A DNA stretch of 64,000 nt. It comes from Acorus gramineus. Taxonomy: Eukaryota; Streptophyta; Magnoliopsida; Acorales; Acoraceae. Position 1 is the stretch's first letter. Every line of letters begins with the position of its first letter. Under the pieces are notes generated by a model. That model had not been told where the DNA came from, did not search any database, and saw nothing but the letters and a program-made list of their open reading frames with translations. The translations under genes and the position numbers were made by a program. Positions 1-14,448 of this stretch are shown here, piece by piece. The stretch is taken from contig JAUJYN010000040.1 in NCBI GenBank assembly GCA_030737835.1, forward strand, positions 972,810-1,036,809, in the 5' to 3' direction.

Positions 1-777
1 GACTTTCCCCATCATAATAATTGGAATTGTGTATGGGTCCTTAATAGGTTTTTACAAGTAAATTGAATCTGTAATCTCTCTAATACTAGTATAATTGAAC
101 AAGCATAAAGGCATGTTGTTTAACCTGATCATTATTAAATCACAATTTAATAGGTATAATTAACATCACTCATTCTTTATTTGACAGTTAACAATGCCTA
201 ATGATATGATTTATGTAGACCCACCTAAAAAGAATTTCCAGCATATTAATCTATTGAGGAGTCTAAAATACTTTTTGCTCACATTAGGCACCCATATTTT
301 GAGCTGAAACACTCCCAAGCAGAAGATATCACAGTCCTAGGGCACATATTTTATGCCTTCTCAAACTGTCAATATTTTTTTTGGGCGTTGTTAGACACGG
401 TCCTTTTTTCAAATCCCGCATGCAATCTCTCTCCGATGGAAGAAACAGAAACATTTGGAAAGCCAAGGAGGGTGGCTTGCTCTCTAATGGAAAATCCATT
501 AGCTCCAAATGACTGTTGTCTGTTTGGCATATCTATTTCAAACGATGATCAAAACAAACAATGTCCGAAATTTGGATTAGGAGAGGAAAGTTAAACATTA
601 TATTGTTTCCAATCCATCAAATAAACCTAAAACAGACATTGGTATACAATAAACTCCAATCAGTTTATATTTCTCCCAAATAAACTATGCTACAACATCC
701 TTGCATATCAATCACCAAAAAAAAAATCCTCGCATACCAATTAAGACATTGAAAACAATCCAACTTGGTCCAAGTGT
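1..777. other. intergenic, no gene recognised
   Basis: AT-rich sequence downstream of the small membrane-protein gene. The only open frame of note (388-594, plus) has no recognisable domain and no start or splice context that I trust. The first 100-200 bases beside position 777 probably include the 3' UTR of the minus-strand gene. I see no repeat or RNA gene. Confidence 0.5.
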
Positions 778-1081
778 TTAGTTCTTCTTGGCTTCCTTTT
801 CAGCTTTTCTCCTCGCCCGCCGTTCTCTAGAGCTCACTATAGGCCTGTATCCACCGCTGCTATCAGGTTCTGAATCTTCTATATCTCTCAAGGATTTCTG
901 GAGTAAGAAATATAAATCACATTTTCTCCGAAGCAAATAATATCTTTTGAAGCAATACATCACTGAGTGAAGGGGGAGCTGTTTATACCTCTCGGAGCTC
1001 GCCGAAGCTTACGACGTAAAATGTGGCTGCTGCAGCAGCCACGATCCCCAGTATAGGAAGAGCTATCTGTGATGGATCCAT
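778..1081 (-). CDS. 70-residue single-pass membrane protein, two exons
   Basis: Exon 1 runs 1081 to 989 and exon 2 runs 897 to 778. They are joined across a 91-bp intron with GT donor (988-987) and AG acceptor (899-898), phase 0. The 70-residue product begins MDPSQIALPILGIVAAA. Residues about 6-26 form one Ala/Ile/Val-rich membrane segment. The tail is charged, with an acidic patch (DIEDSEPD) followed by a Lys/Arg-rich C-terminus (RERRARRKAEKEAKKN). The ATG at 1081 is chosen because it opens directly into the hydrophobic segment. It resembles a family of small conserved plant membrane proteins of unknown function; that is recall, not a search. I assign no role. The short exons and clean splice sites support a real gene. 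Confidence 0.75.
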
Positions 1082-1519
1082 GAAATCTCCCTCTCTATCT
1101 TTCTCCCCCTCCCACCCACCACTTTTAGTTTGGTTGGTTATGAGAAGGATCACAATCTAACATTATCCACATCTATTTGTACGCATCAAAAATATGTTGG
1201 AAATTCTGCAGCTAGCCTAGTAGATCTCAACCGTCTAAACAATGGATCCATTAAAAATCTTGCACCTATGACTCTAGACTGAAGGAAATTTCCATGGAAA
1301 ATGATACGTCCAGCCCCGTAACAAACCCATCCATGGTCCACTTAAGTTTTTCTTTTTAAATCATACATTCTCCCACTAAATTAATAATTTTATATAAAAT
1401 GAAATATAATACATTAATATATTTTTTTCTTTCAAAAAATGAGAGTATAGGACTGGTAGAGGTTTTTCAAAATGTATTTCATGTGTCTTGTAAGTTGGGT
1501 CTTTACTTGTAATTTTGTG
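1082..1519. other. upstream region of the small membrane-protein gene
   Basis: The first about 60 bases upstream of the ATG are CT-rich on the coding (minus) strand, as is usual for a plant 5' UTR. I see no convincing TATA box. From about 1370 the sequence becomes AT-rich and leads into the putative solo LTR. Confidence 0.35.
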
Positions 1520-2378
1520 TGTTGGGTTTTTAGTCCCACATCGGTTAAAGGGAAACTTATTTGGCACTATATAAAGTAATGTTTACTTTAGGAATGGTAA
1601 GGTGTTATGCACACGGTGTTTTAGCACCGTCTGCACGCGTGTGCGATGGGCGCAATGTGGCGCTTTGTTGGCGCACTTGGCTTATCAGACGCATCGTCGC
1701 TAGGAGCTGGAGCCTTTTCCTTTTGGCTAATCGGAGGGTGGAGATTGTTCCATCAGATGCAATCTGGACCGTCTGAATGATGGACTCATCAGCTGCGATG
1801 TGCACCGTTGGATCGATCAAGAATCGGTTACGCTGATCAAGGGGTGCCATTGGGAAGGGTGCATCGGATGCTGATCGATCTGGACGGTCAATCTTGTAAC
1901 TAAAGATTCAACGGTCCAGATTGAAGGTGGTTAAGTTTCATGGGATGCCTTGAAATGGTGCTCCTATGTCTATTAATAGACATGAATTTCAATCATTCAA
2001 AGCACTTCGAATTTATCAAACAAGCTTTCTCTTTTCCCTAAATTTTTCTTGTATTGGGTTTCTGCAAAACCTAATACAGAGGTCTTGGTTTACTTGGGTT
2101 CTTCTGCTGCATTATGTCCATCATCGTTGGTGCAAACGCTAGTGGTATATCACTTCGAGTTATCCTATGGATGAATTTGCAATAACCTTTTGCATATTGT
2201 TTTAGGGGCAAATATTGTTTTAAGGAAAACGACTCTGTAACACGACTCGAAGTTCCTTTGAAGTCATTGTATATTTTCCAACAAGGACTATAGACGGAAT
2301 TACAAAACGGATCAAGTGTAGAAATCCCTAATGCGCGCGCGCAGTTAGCAGGCATGTGATTGGTGTATTTTCCCAACA
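1520..2378 (+). mobile_element. putative solo LTR (copia-like), no clear TSD
   Basis: The stretch begins TGTTGGG and ends CCCAACA, so its two ends are inverted repeats of each other, as expected for an LTR (TG...CA). Near the start it holds a TCCCACATCGG motif and a TATA box (1568-1576), a layout common in plant retroelement LTR promoters. No matching 5-bp duplication flanks it (TTGTG on the left, TATCC on the right), so an end may be misplaced or the copy is old. There is no coding capacity. It could instead be another LTR-like non-autonomous element. Confidence 0.4.
1533..1576 (+). promoter_or_regulatory. USE-like element plus TATA box
   Basis: GTCCCACATCG at 1533-1543 matches the plant upstream sequence element of snRNA genes (RTCCCACATCG). 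A TATA box (TATATAAAG) starts at 1568, 24 nt after it. Plant snRNA promoters with about 23-25 nt between USE and TATA are read by RNA polymerase III; about ten more bases gives polymerase II. No U6 or other snRNA sequence follows, so this is best read as an LTR promoter that uses the same elements. Confidence 0.4.
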
Positions 2379-3111
2379 TATCCAAGACTGAAATTCCTTT
2401 CATTGGGTAATATTTTAATTAAATAAAAATGTTTTATATTGACAATGTTACAAAACAATTTGTAAGATTCAGTCAATTTTGTGTGTTGAATGTTGGTAAT
2501 CAGTCACCTGCATAGTCGAGATTCATTCCAGTCAAGGATCACTGATTTTTGGTAATAATGTTCAAAGCTTGATATTTTAGTTATTATTAATATTTAATTC
2601 TGATGATGAGTTTCTGGTAAGTGTGAGATCCTATTCCTGGGACATTTTGATATTCTCTTAGAAGATGTTTACCAAGATATATTTCATGAACCAAAAGACA
2701 AGCAACTTTTCTGCATTCAATCAGAGTTGTCCTTGGAAAATACATGTATCCAGAGATGCAAGTAGTACTCACCTGAACTTGTTCGACCTGAAAATATGAT
2801 CTCCTATCACCAGCTTTTAATTGGAGAATTGCGATAACATAAAAAAAATGCTAAGAATTTCATCCACGCCAAACCTAGGAACTTGGAAATGAACAATATC
2901 AGGTCTACAGAATGACAATTAATGAGAACTGCAGTTACATAGCAGCTTTGGTTCTGAGATCCTGGGACACTTGGGAGAGAAGATTTCGTTCATGGAACTA
3001 CTAATTTCATCAAATTAAAGTGAAACTCACAAAAATATAAAAAAATGGTCCAACCGCAAGAACAGAAGGGGAAAAAATTAGAGGAATCACAAAGATAACA
3101 GAGATGGATCA
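2379..3111. other. 3' flank of the HIT gene
   Basis: No coding exon was recognised. The part next to 3111 should include the 3' UTR of the minus-strand HIT gene. Its length cannot be fixed from sequence alone. Confidence 0.35.
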
Positions 3112-7124
<4,013 letters not shown>

Positions 7125-8074
7125 GGATTTTGCGAGAACGGAAGGTTCGGCGTATATAGATTTTGAGGATGGATGGGGGGTTGGGGAAACTTTGATGGGC
7201 TGATACGGCGACACATATATAGTACGGACCCTTAAAAACCCAACACCAGTTCAGCGTATTACAATAATGATAGGCATGTCTTATTTTACATGTCTTATAC
7301 CGAGCAAATGAGGTGGTACAAATACTAATATTTATTTTATCCTTTATGTCTTTTTCAAAAATTACTTCAAATCATCAAGAAGTTGAATTTGTTTAAATAA
7401 TCAAATTCCATGATTTTTTTTAATTAATAATCTTTTTTCTTTTGCTTTATAACATGAAAAAAAATACATGATCCGTCTGTCTGTCCATCTACAGCTTTTT
7501 TTTCTTCTCTACCTAAAATAAAATTTGTATTTGGATCACATTCCTTGTTTTGCATTTATTACAATTTTTTATTATTGAATTTAATGCTAAATGTTAAATT
7601 CGATAACTCTTTTATAACATTTTTTTTAAAGAAAAAATAGAACAATATCAGAAAATTGTTTTGGAGGTTTTTCAAGCATTGATTTATTTTTTGGATGTCT
7701 TAAAGTTTTTCAAGCATTAATCTTCTTTTCGGATGACTAGAGTTTTTTCAAGCATTGATTTACTTTTCGGATGACTTTTCAACGATCGAATCGGAAATCA
7801 TAATTGAAAAATTGGATGTCGTTTCCAATGTTTGTCTATTCAAGTGCGTCCTTTTATATTTTGTTTGTTTCGCATTTGTTATAAAAAAAAATTTTTTTAT
7901 TGAATTTGGTACTAGATGTTAAATCTGAAAAAAAAAATTATTGAATTTGGTGCTAGATGTTAAATCTGACAGCTTTTAATCTGGGGCGTTTGATCTTTAA
8001 ATTATTTAAAATTATATCTGGAAGTCAAGTTACATTGTGGAATGTAACTAACTTTTAATTGCTTTATATAAACG

Positions 8075-8106
8075 AAGTCAGTTACATTTGCAAATGTAAC
8101 TGACTT
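8075..8106. repeat. 32-bp perfect palindrome
   Basis: Two 16-base arms meet between 8090 and 8091 with no mismatch and no loop (centre CAGTTACATTTG/CAAATGTAACTG). Similar half-sites occur nearby, including GTTACATTACAATGTAAC near 9422. It may be the fused or foldback end of a MITE-like element, but no TSD was found. Confidence 0.7.
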
Positions 8107-8564
8107 TTAATGCAATTTATTGTTAAAATTAAGTTATATATTATAAATGTAACTGAATTGCATTCCGAACTCTAATATTATACTGTGATTTGTGTTTCAT
8201 TTCTGCCTTTATTAAAAAAGATTGCATCCATCACAAATACTTTATTTGATGATTGGAATAAAAAAATTACAATTTAACAACAGTGTTTAAAAAAAACATT
8301 GATTATTCCTTATCGCCATCGTTTTCTGGTTGAATGAGAGGCCGCAAACAAAAATTTGGTCTTTTTAGTGTTTTTGATTAAATGAGTTTTTTTAGTGATT
8401 TCGTTTTTCAGTTTCTTTTTAAAAAACCCCAGAGGATTTGAATTTCAACTCTATTTTCATAAATGTAATTAATGGTTTCTTTTTTTTATTGGTTTTGAAA
8501 AAAATAGGTTTTTTAAATTGAATTCAATATGTTGATATGTTTTTCGAAAAAGGTGGAGATGGAT

Positions 8565-8700
8565 TATGAGGGAGGATATCGTGGGTTTTAAAAGAGGGTA
8601 ATATTGTATTTTACTTTCTTAACCTTTTTTAAAAGTCAAACAACCAATCAATGAGGGAATGACACATCATGAGGCTTGTGAACGGGGCTTAAATAGTAGG
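8565..8700 (+). repeat. dispersed direct repeat, copy 1 (partner near 13255-13395)
   Basis: This stretch and 13255-13395 share an ordered series of phrases: a T-rich segment, AAAAGTCAA, AACCAATCAATGAG or its variant, GACACWTCATGRGGCTTGTG, then GGGGCTTAAAT. They lie in the same orientation about 4.7 kb apart. They are either two copies of one repeat family or the ends of one element. I could not find its termini. Confidence 0.5.
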
Positions 8701-9538
8701 GTCTGTGTAGCAAGACTCTTTGGCGTATTACTATGAATAATATTTTTTAGACCTCAACATCACAGGCCCCATGAGATGGCATATGTCCAATACCACTTAT
8801 ACACTCCTGTGTGATTTTTTTTTTTTTTTTGATAACTGATCCCCACAAAATGAAGAGATAATTACGTTGTACTAATTTTTCATATGTGTAACCGCCTGTG
8901 GGATATTTATTTTCACTTTTTTTTTTATTTCTTCCTCGTCAATTTTCCCTCCTGTTGCTTGACGAACCTCTATGACCCTAATTTCTACTTCGGAAGAATT
9001 TCAAGTCACGGATTCGTTTTTTTTTTTTTTTCAATTTGGATTTTATCTCAATGTCTATCGGATTAGGTTTGACATTATTAAATTCGTAATCGAGATGTGT
9101 TTTACTGATTGTTTTATATTTTAAACACGAATTTTTTATGTATTAAATGTCATTTTCCATAGTTTGATTTTTTTTTTTTGTTCTTATATCTTAAATGTAA
9201 CATTCGATACTATTACATTTTATATATAAATATTTGTATGATGTTACTGTTACATTGTTGACAATGTAAATATTCATTTTGCGTATTTTTGTTATTTTTG
9301 TTGCATTTGTAAATGTAACAGTTAATCGCATGTGTGTATTGATTTATATTTTTTATATTCATAAATGTAACAATCAATTACATGTGTCTATTGCTGCGAA
9401 ATAGATACATTTACGCAATATGGTTACATTACAATGTAACTAGTCATTAAGAAGAAATGTTTAAATTACTTTTGCAAGAGAGTCTGCTATATTTCTTCTC
9501 CTCTTTTTTATTTTCTGTAACATTTTTTAACATGAATG

Positions 9539-11973
9539 TGTTAAGTTTGTGTCATTTTGGAATTTATAATATGGGTGTTATTATTATTATTATTATTTTG
9601 GTGATTGTTCTTCCTAGTTGAATGATTTATCAGTGTTTTCTTTGGTTTGATAACTACCTCGGCGTAATTGGAAATGTTTATTTTTTTTTTTGGGTTTTCA
9701 GTTCCAATTGGTATCCGGATTTTCATTTGTTACTGGTTGGTGGTGGAATAGTTATAGATAATTATGAACTCCTTTGGTGTGCTAAGGTCACCTAGGGTGA
9801 GCTTAAGAAGTCTCACCTCCCATTAGTTGGTTTTCTTTTTTTTTGTAATTGGTTGGGTAGGATTAGCTTAAGTTCACCCCCTTATTACCTTAACCATTAT
9901 ATAAACCCTTCTATAGGACTTTATGTCATCTAAGTCTCATTTTCTACCACTTTTTCTCTCTCTTTTGTTGCTGTCCCAGCTGAGTTGATGAGAGGGTTTG
10001 GGGAGTGTGTTTGGGAAATTTTTGGTGGATCTTTGTTGGAGAAATTGTGAGAGTGTTAAGGTATGTAGAGTGGCTTGTATATGCTTGTATTATGTTATTC
10101 ACCCTCCCTAACCCTTTCCCCCCTCTCTGTTTGCTCTGTTTTGTGTTGACCAGCAGTGGTTAAGTTGAGGAGAAATTGATTATGGTGATGGGAGTCTTGG
10201 ATATTGCTTAGAGAGGTAAGGCAGATCCCTATCTTCTTGAAATCCTTGTAATACTAGTACCTAGAGTCATATTCTGAGGTTCAAGTCTTCATGTTCCATG
10301 ATCATGCTGATGTCTAGATTCTATGCATGAAATTTGGGGTTAAAATGTTATCTGTGTTGGAAGTTATGAGTCAATCTCTAAGGACTGTCCAGATTCGCGT
10401 GTGAAATGACCAGCTTCTGAAACTAATTTATTTCTAGCAGTTAGAAGCTTAATTAGACTCCGATGTATCATGGATTATGATCCTCACATGTGAATGAATG
10501 TGTGTAAATTATTTCAGAATTTTTGGACGTGTACTTGGTGCTGGAGTGAAGAAAGTTCATGGATGTTTGGGGGTAGACGAGCCAGTTCTGGCATGTGTGA
10601 GTTTTTATGCTATTATGCATGCTGTGATCTATATCTGGAGTTGGTGCCTTGATGATATATGCTTGTTTATGTGTCAGGAGTTATCATATTCAATTTTAGC
10701 ACCATTGGTTGTAGGATCTAGAAGTTATCAATTTTCTAGCAAGTTTGTGCTGTGGTGGGAGTGCGTCGTGCTCTTCCCACTCCCGCCCTGCTCGCTATCC
10801 CACATCAACTCCTCGTGGATTGAGCGAGTGACGATTTGGTATTGGTGAGTGGTCCGACCCATGCACTAGAAGTAATAATAGCATGCTTGTTAGGCACTAT
10901 AGTGTATTTTATGCAATGGGATGATATTATAGAGAACTTTTGGGTTGTATTGCTTGTATATGATGATGGATGTGCTATGTAGGATTAAATACCATGTTCT
11001 AGGATCATTTGTACATACTTATTGATATGCTCCTTCGAGTTAGCTATAATTCTTGCCTCTACTTGTCCTTACACCCTGTTTGCACGTTTGGTGGGTGCTT
11101 AATTACCTCATGCTCATAGTAATTACTTTATACCCTGTTTTTTTTTAAGATAGATGGGTGTATGACTAGTTTATAAGGTCATAATTAACATTAGTAAGTG
11201 TGGATAAGAAATAGCTTTCCCCCGCGTCCTCGTGATGCACCTGTTGGGAATTTAATGGATTTCAACTAGCTAGTTATCAAGTATGGTATACGTGTATTTA
11301 TGTGATCCCCGCGAGTGTGGAGTGTATCACCCCGACGTCATCGTGCGTTGAAGCTACCCAGCGTCGGAGCTACCCTGTGAGGTTCCTCCCCGTGACTGGT
11401 ACCGTCATGGGCAGGCTGCCAGGGAGAGGGCTACCTGGGAGAGGGCTATCGGATGACGTGGAGTGATTGTGGAGTATTTATTGACAACTTGTTGTGTATT
11501 CGTTTAAGTGTTGACTATGTATTATCTTCATTGTGTGGTGGTTGACTATTCACTGAGCTTTTAGCTCATCCCTCGTTTTCTTTTGTTTCTCTCCAGTGGA
11601 GGCAGAATAGGTCACGAAGGCGGAGCTCCCATGAGGTGTTTCTTGGCTGCCTGTGTTACGTTCATCTTTTGAGATTAGCGAGCAAGGTCGTCAGCAGTCT
11701 TGTTGTTTTTGTATGTATTTCTTTTTGGTGCATGGGCACATGATGTATGTATTCTCTTTGTTGATCAGACTTGGCTCACACAGGACAGTCATTGTATACC
11801 CTCTGTCTGTAATGATATTTTTTGTTACAAACTTGTTTATATTATGCTTCTGCTTCCCAGTCTAGTCTTGCTCTACGAGTCCTTATATGTGGTTATCTTG
11901 TTGGCCTCCTATATGATATACTGATATGACTATTATTGTTACAAACTGGGGACGGCCGCTCTGGGGTGTAACA
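9539..11973 (+). mobile_element. solo LTR, gypsy family D (2435 bp, TSD GAATG)
   Basis: The element starts TGTTAAGTTTGTGTCA and ends CTCTGGGGTGTAACA. GAATG lies directly before it (9534-9538) and directly after it (11974-11978), a perfect 5-bp TSD. The end resembles the ends of the other gypsy LTRs in the window (GGACGGCCGCCCTGGGGCG...ACA), and the shared box TTCACTGAG...GCTCATCCCTCG is at 11549-11575, 424 nt from the 3' end. There is no internal domain, so this is a solo LTR left by recombination between the two LTRs. An open frame at 10498-10848 has no recognisable domain. Confidence 0.85.
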
Positions 11974-12109
11974 GAATGTCATAAGACTGTTACATTCACA
12001 TATTTCTGTTACATATATGCAACATTGTTACATTCCTATTATAATTATTATAGGAGACCAAATCCATCACAAAAAGGAATAAGGAATAAGATTGCATAAA
12101 TATGAGAGT

Positions 12110-12930
12110 AAAGTGTAGATACGTCCATTTGATTAACAAGCGATCCAGAAGAGGAAAGCTCAAGGGCTCAAATTACCTCATGAGTTAAGCAGGCCCATCT
12201 TCCTCGTCAGGTCAAGCAAATGATATTGCCCGACCAGGTCAAGTCGGGCTCTCGCACATGTCGAATGTTTAATTTTTAGCCGACCAAGGACGGACACATG
12301 ACGTTGCCCAACCAAGTCAAGATGGCCAAATACAAAAGGTCCAACCAAAAGTATGAGTGGTCCAAACCACAATACCCAAGTTGGAATACAGGCCGGCCAT
12401 GCATCCATCTTTGTAAAATAACGGTTAAACAAAGGAATATTCCCTGACACAGGAAAAAGGATTAGATGTCAGCGAATCAGTTGCAATATGACAATCCCTA
12501 GGTGACACGTGTCCATAGATCTTGGAGCCACGTGGAAATTCCATTTCATGATATACTCACCCCCAAGGCAAAGCTCAGCACGCCCCTTCTCTAGTATAAA
12601 AGGAGGACATCTCCCCCCTCTCAAGGTATGCACTCTCTCCCCTACTGATGCTCATGAATTCTAAGATCTTATTCTCATGGAGAAATAACTCACTTGAGCG
12701 TCAGAGGGGCGTTAGCCGGCACCACACTGGTATGAGTTTCAAGTGTTTGTAGGTTGAAGAAGAAGGAAGACGGTGAACGGAAGAAGCTTGCTCCAGACCG
12801 ACACGGGAAGAAGTTAATGGAAACATCTTCTCCAACCTACATCAGAAGCCCAGATCCATGTTGATCCGGCCCCAGAAGTGGAGGACCAGATTTCATCCAC
12901 CACAATTGTAATCAAATAAATATTACATGA
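12110..12930 (+). mobile_element. LTR fragment of a Tat-lineage-like gypsy element (ends approximate)
   Basis: The stretch has a TATA box (TAGTATAAAAGG, about 12591) followed at about 12695 by TTGAGCGTCAGAGGGGCGTT and then GCCGGCACCACACTGG. This U5-like phrase is typical, from memory, of LTRs of the Tat/Ogre group of plant gypsy elements. CACGTG-type boxes precede the TATA. I see no coding domain, PBS or TSD, so the exact ends are not fixed. Confidence 0.5.
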
Positions 12931-13254
12931 TCATTTTACCTTTTTTCTCTCTCTTTATTTTCATAAACAACGTTTCTTTAATACAAAGAAAAACCATAAT
13001 TGAAATCGAAGCAAAGCTTCCATGGCTTCCATGATGGCGATCTAAAGGGGAGCAGTCATTCTAAGATCGTTGTTCAGTGCTCGATCGAACTGTTCGTGGT
13101 GGAAGAACGTCAAGTCGGCCGCGAAGGATTTCAAGGTTGATGAAACGGAACGAAAGTGGATTTTTGACTAAACAAATGGGGATTTTTTTTTTATCTAAAT
13201 GGGTAAATGGATTTCAAGATTCACATAGAAGAGTCATAACTGAATGGAGAAAAT

Positions 13255-13395
13255 AGGGGGATTTGGGTTAATGGGATAGGTTTTTAATGAATGGTATATT
13301 TGTATTTTGTCATTTTACTCTTTTTGAAAAGTCAACAAGCTAACCAATGAGATGATGACACTTCATGGGGCTTGTGAGTGGGGCTTAAATTTTGG
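13255..13395 (+). repeat. dispersed direct repeat, copy 2
   Basis: Partner of 8565-8700 in the same orientation, sharing the segment that ends GGCTTGTGAGTGGGGCTTAAA. The bases from 12931 to 13255 and from 13396 to 13551 are AT-rich, with two C-rich phrases (ACCCCCAAC-like) and no gene that I recognise. Confidence 0.5.
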
Positions 13396-13554
13396 GGCAT
13401 GGGTATCATCACTGAGCAGATTATGTCACCTATAGTCCTCAAAAAAACTCACCCCCACCCCAGATCCAACAGATTTTGTCACCTGTGGTCCCCAAAAAAA
13501 AAATCACCCCCAACACATTTTTTTCAAACTGTTTCAACCCCGCTAAAATCCTTA

Positions 13555-13997
13555 GCCCCTATTTGTTTCGAGAATAACCACTGGAATAATTGAGAATTAG
13601 GTAGAATAGCCTTTTTTTCTTGTTTGGATGTCTGGTATACCCTGGGACATCTTATGCAGAATAAACTGATATAAAGTGGTATATGGATTCCAACCAACCC
13701 CTAGAATTAAAGTTATTCCACCCAAAGAATATGTGGGCCCACTGTCAAATCAATTGTCATCATATCAAATAAATCACCTGTCAAATCAACTATCATTATT
13801 TTTTCATATTTTCTAAATCTTTATCCACATTTTATTCACATTTTACCTAAACAACAAAATTTTAATTATTATGTTTTCCAACGAGAATAATTCAAAACAC
13901 AACCAAACACAAAATCATTTTATCCTTATTTATACTCACTTATGGCGGAATAACTGTATACTCAAGAATAAGTCTTATTCTGTATCCAAATGAGGGC
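13555..13997. mobile_element. Tourist-like MITE 1 (443 bp, TTA on both sides)
   Basis: The left end GCCCCTATTTGTTTCGAGAA and the right end, read in reverse complement GCCCTCATTTGGATACAGAA, form an imperfect terminal inverted repeat. TTA flanks both ends (13552-13554 and 13998-14000), the target duplication of PIF/Harbinger elements. It has no coding capacity. The interior shares a long segment with MITE 2, including GGTATATGGATTC and GTGGGCCCACTGTCAAATC. Confidence 0.65.
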
Positions 13998-14000
13998 TTA

Positions 14001-14448
14001 AGCTCCCGTTTGGATATGGAATAGCCAGAGAATAAGTGAGAATAAAACAGAATAAATGTTTTTTGTTGTTTGGATCAAGGAATACCCAGGGATAAATTAT
14101 GTTTGAATAAACTGGTATAAAGTGGTATATGGATTCTAACCAACTCCTAGAATTAAAGTTATTCAAGGTTATTCCACCCAAAGAATACGTGGGCCCACTG
14201 TCAAATCAATTATTATCACCTCTAATAAATCAACTGTTAAATCAATTATTATTATTTTTCACCTTTTAAAAATCTGTATCCACACTTTATTATCATTTTA
14301 CCCAAACAACAAAAAAATTATTATTACGTTTACAAACGAGAATAATTCAAAACACAACCAAACATAGGTTCATTTTATCTTTATTTATACACACTTATGC
14401 TGTAATAACTGTATACTAAAAAATAAGTCATATTATGTATCCACGCTA
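14001..14448. mobile_element. Tourist-like MITE 2, abutting MITE 1
   Basis: It starts directly after the TTA that closes MITE 1 with AGCTCCCGTTTGGATATGG and runs to about TATGTATCCACGCTACC. Its interior repeats that of MITE 1 in the same order and orientation. The right end is degraded, with no TTA or TAA next to it, so that boundary is approximate. The pair could be a tandem duplication or a second insertion into the TTA target made by the first. Confidence 0.5.

Larger units (their letters stand above)
7125..9533. other. AT-rich intergenic region with GTTACATT palindromes
   Basis: No gene is recognised. Poly-T/A runs are frequent. Copies of GTTACATTT and its complement AAATGTAAC recur from about 8030 to 9440 and again just beyond the solo LTR at about 11990-12045, so one older repeat family underlies this interval. 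The solo LTR at 9539 inserted into it. Confidence 0.45.

Noticed and set aside
1533..1700. Possible U6 or other snRNA gene after the USE and TATA motifs
   Set aside because: No snRNA sequence or T-run terminator follows at the expected distance. Only the promoter elements are kept as an observation.
10498..10848. 116-codon open frame in the solo LTR at 9539-11973
   Set aside because: It has no known domain and lies within a non-coding LTR. Other family members show no such frame.
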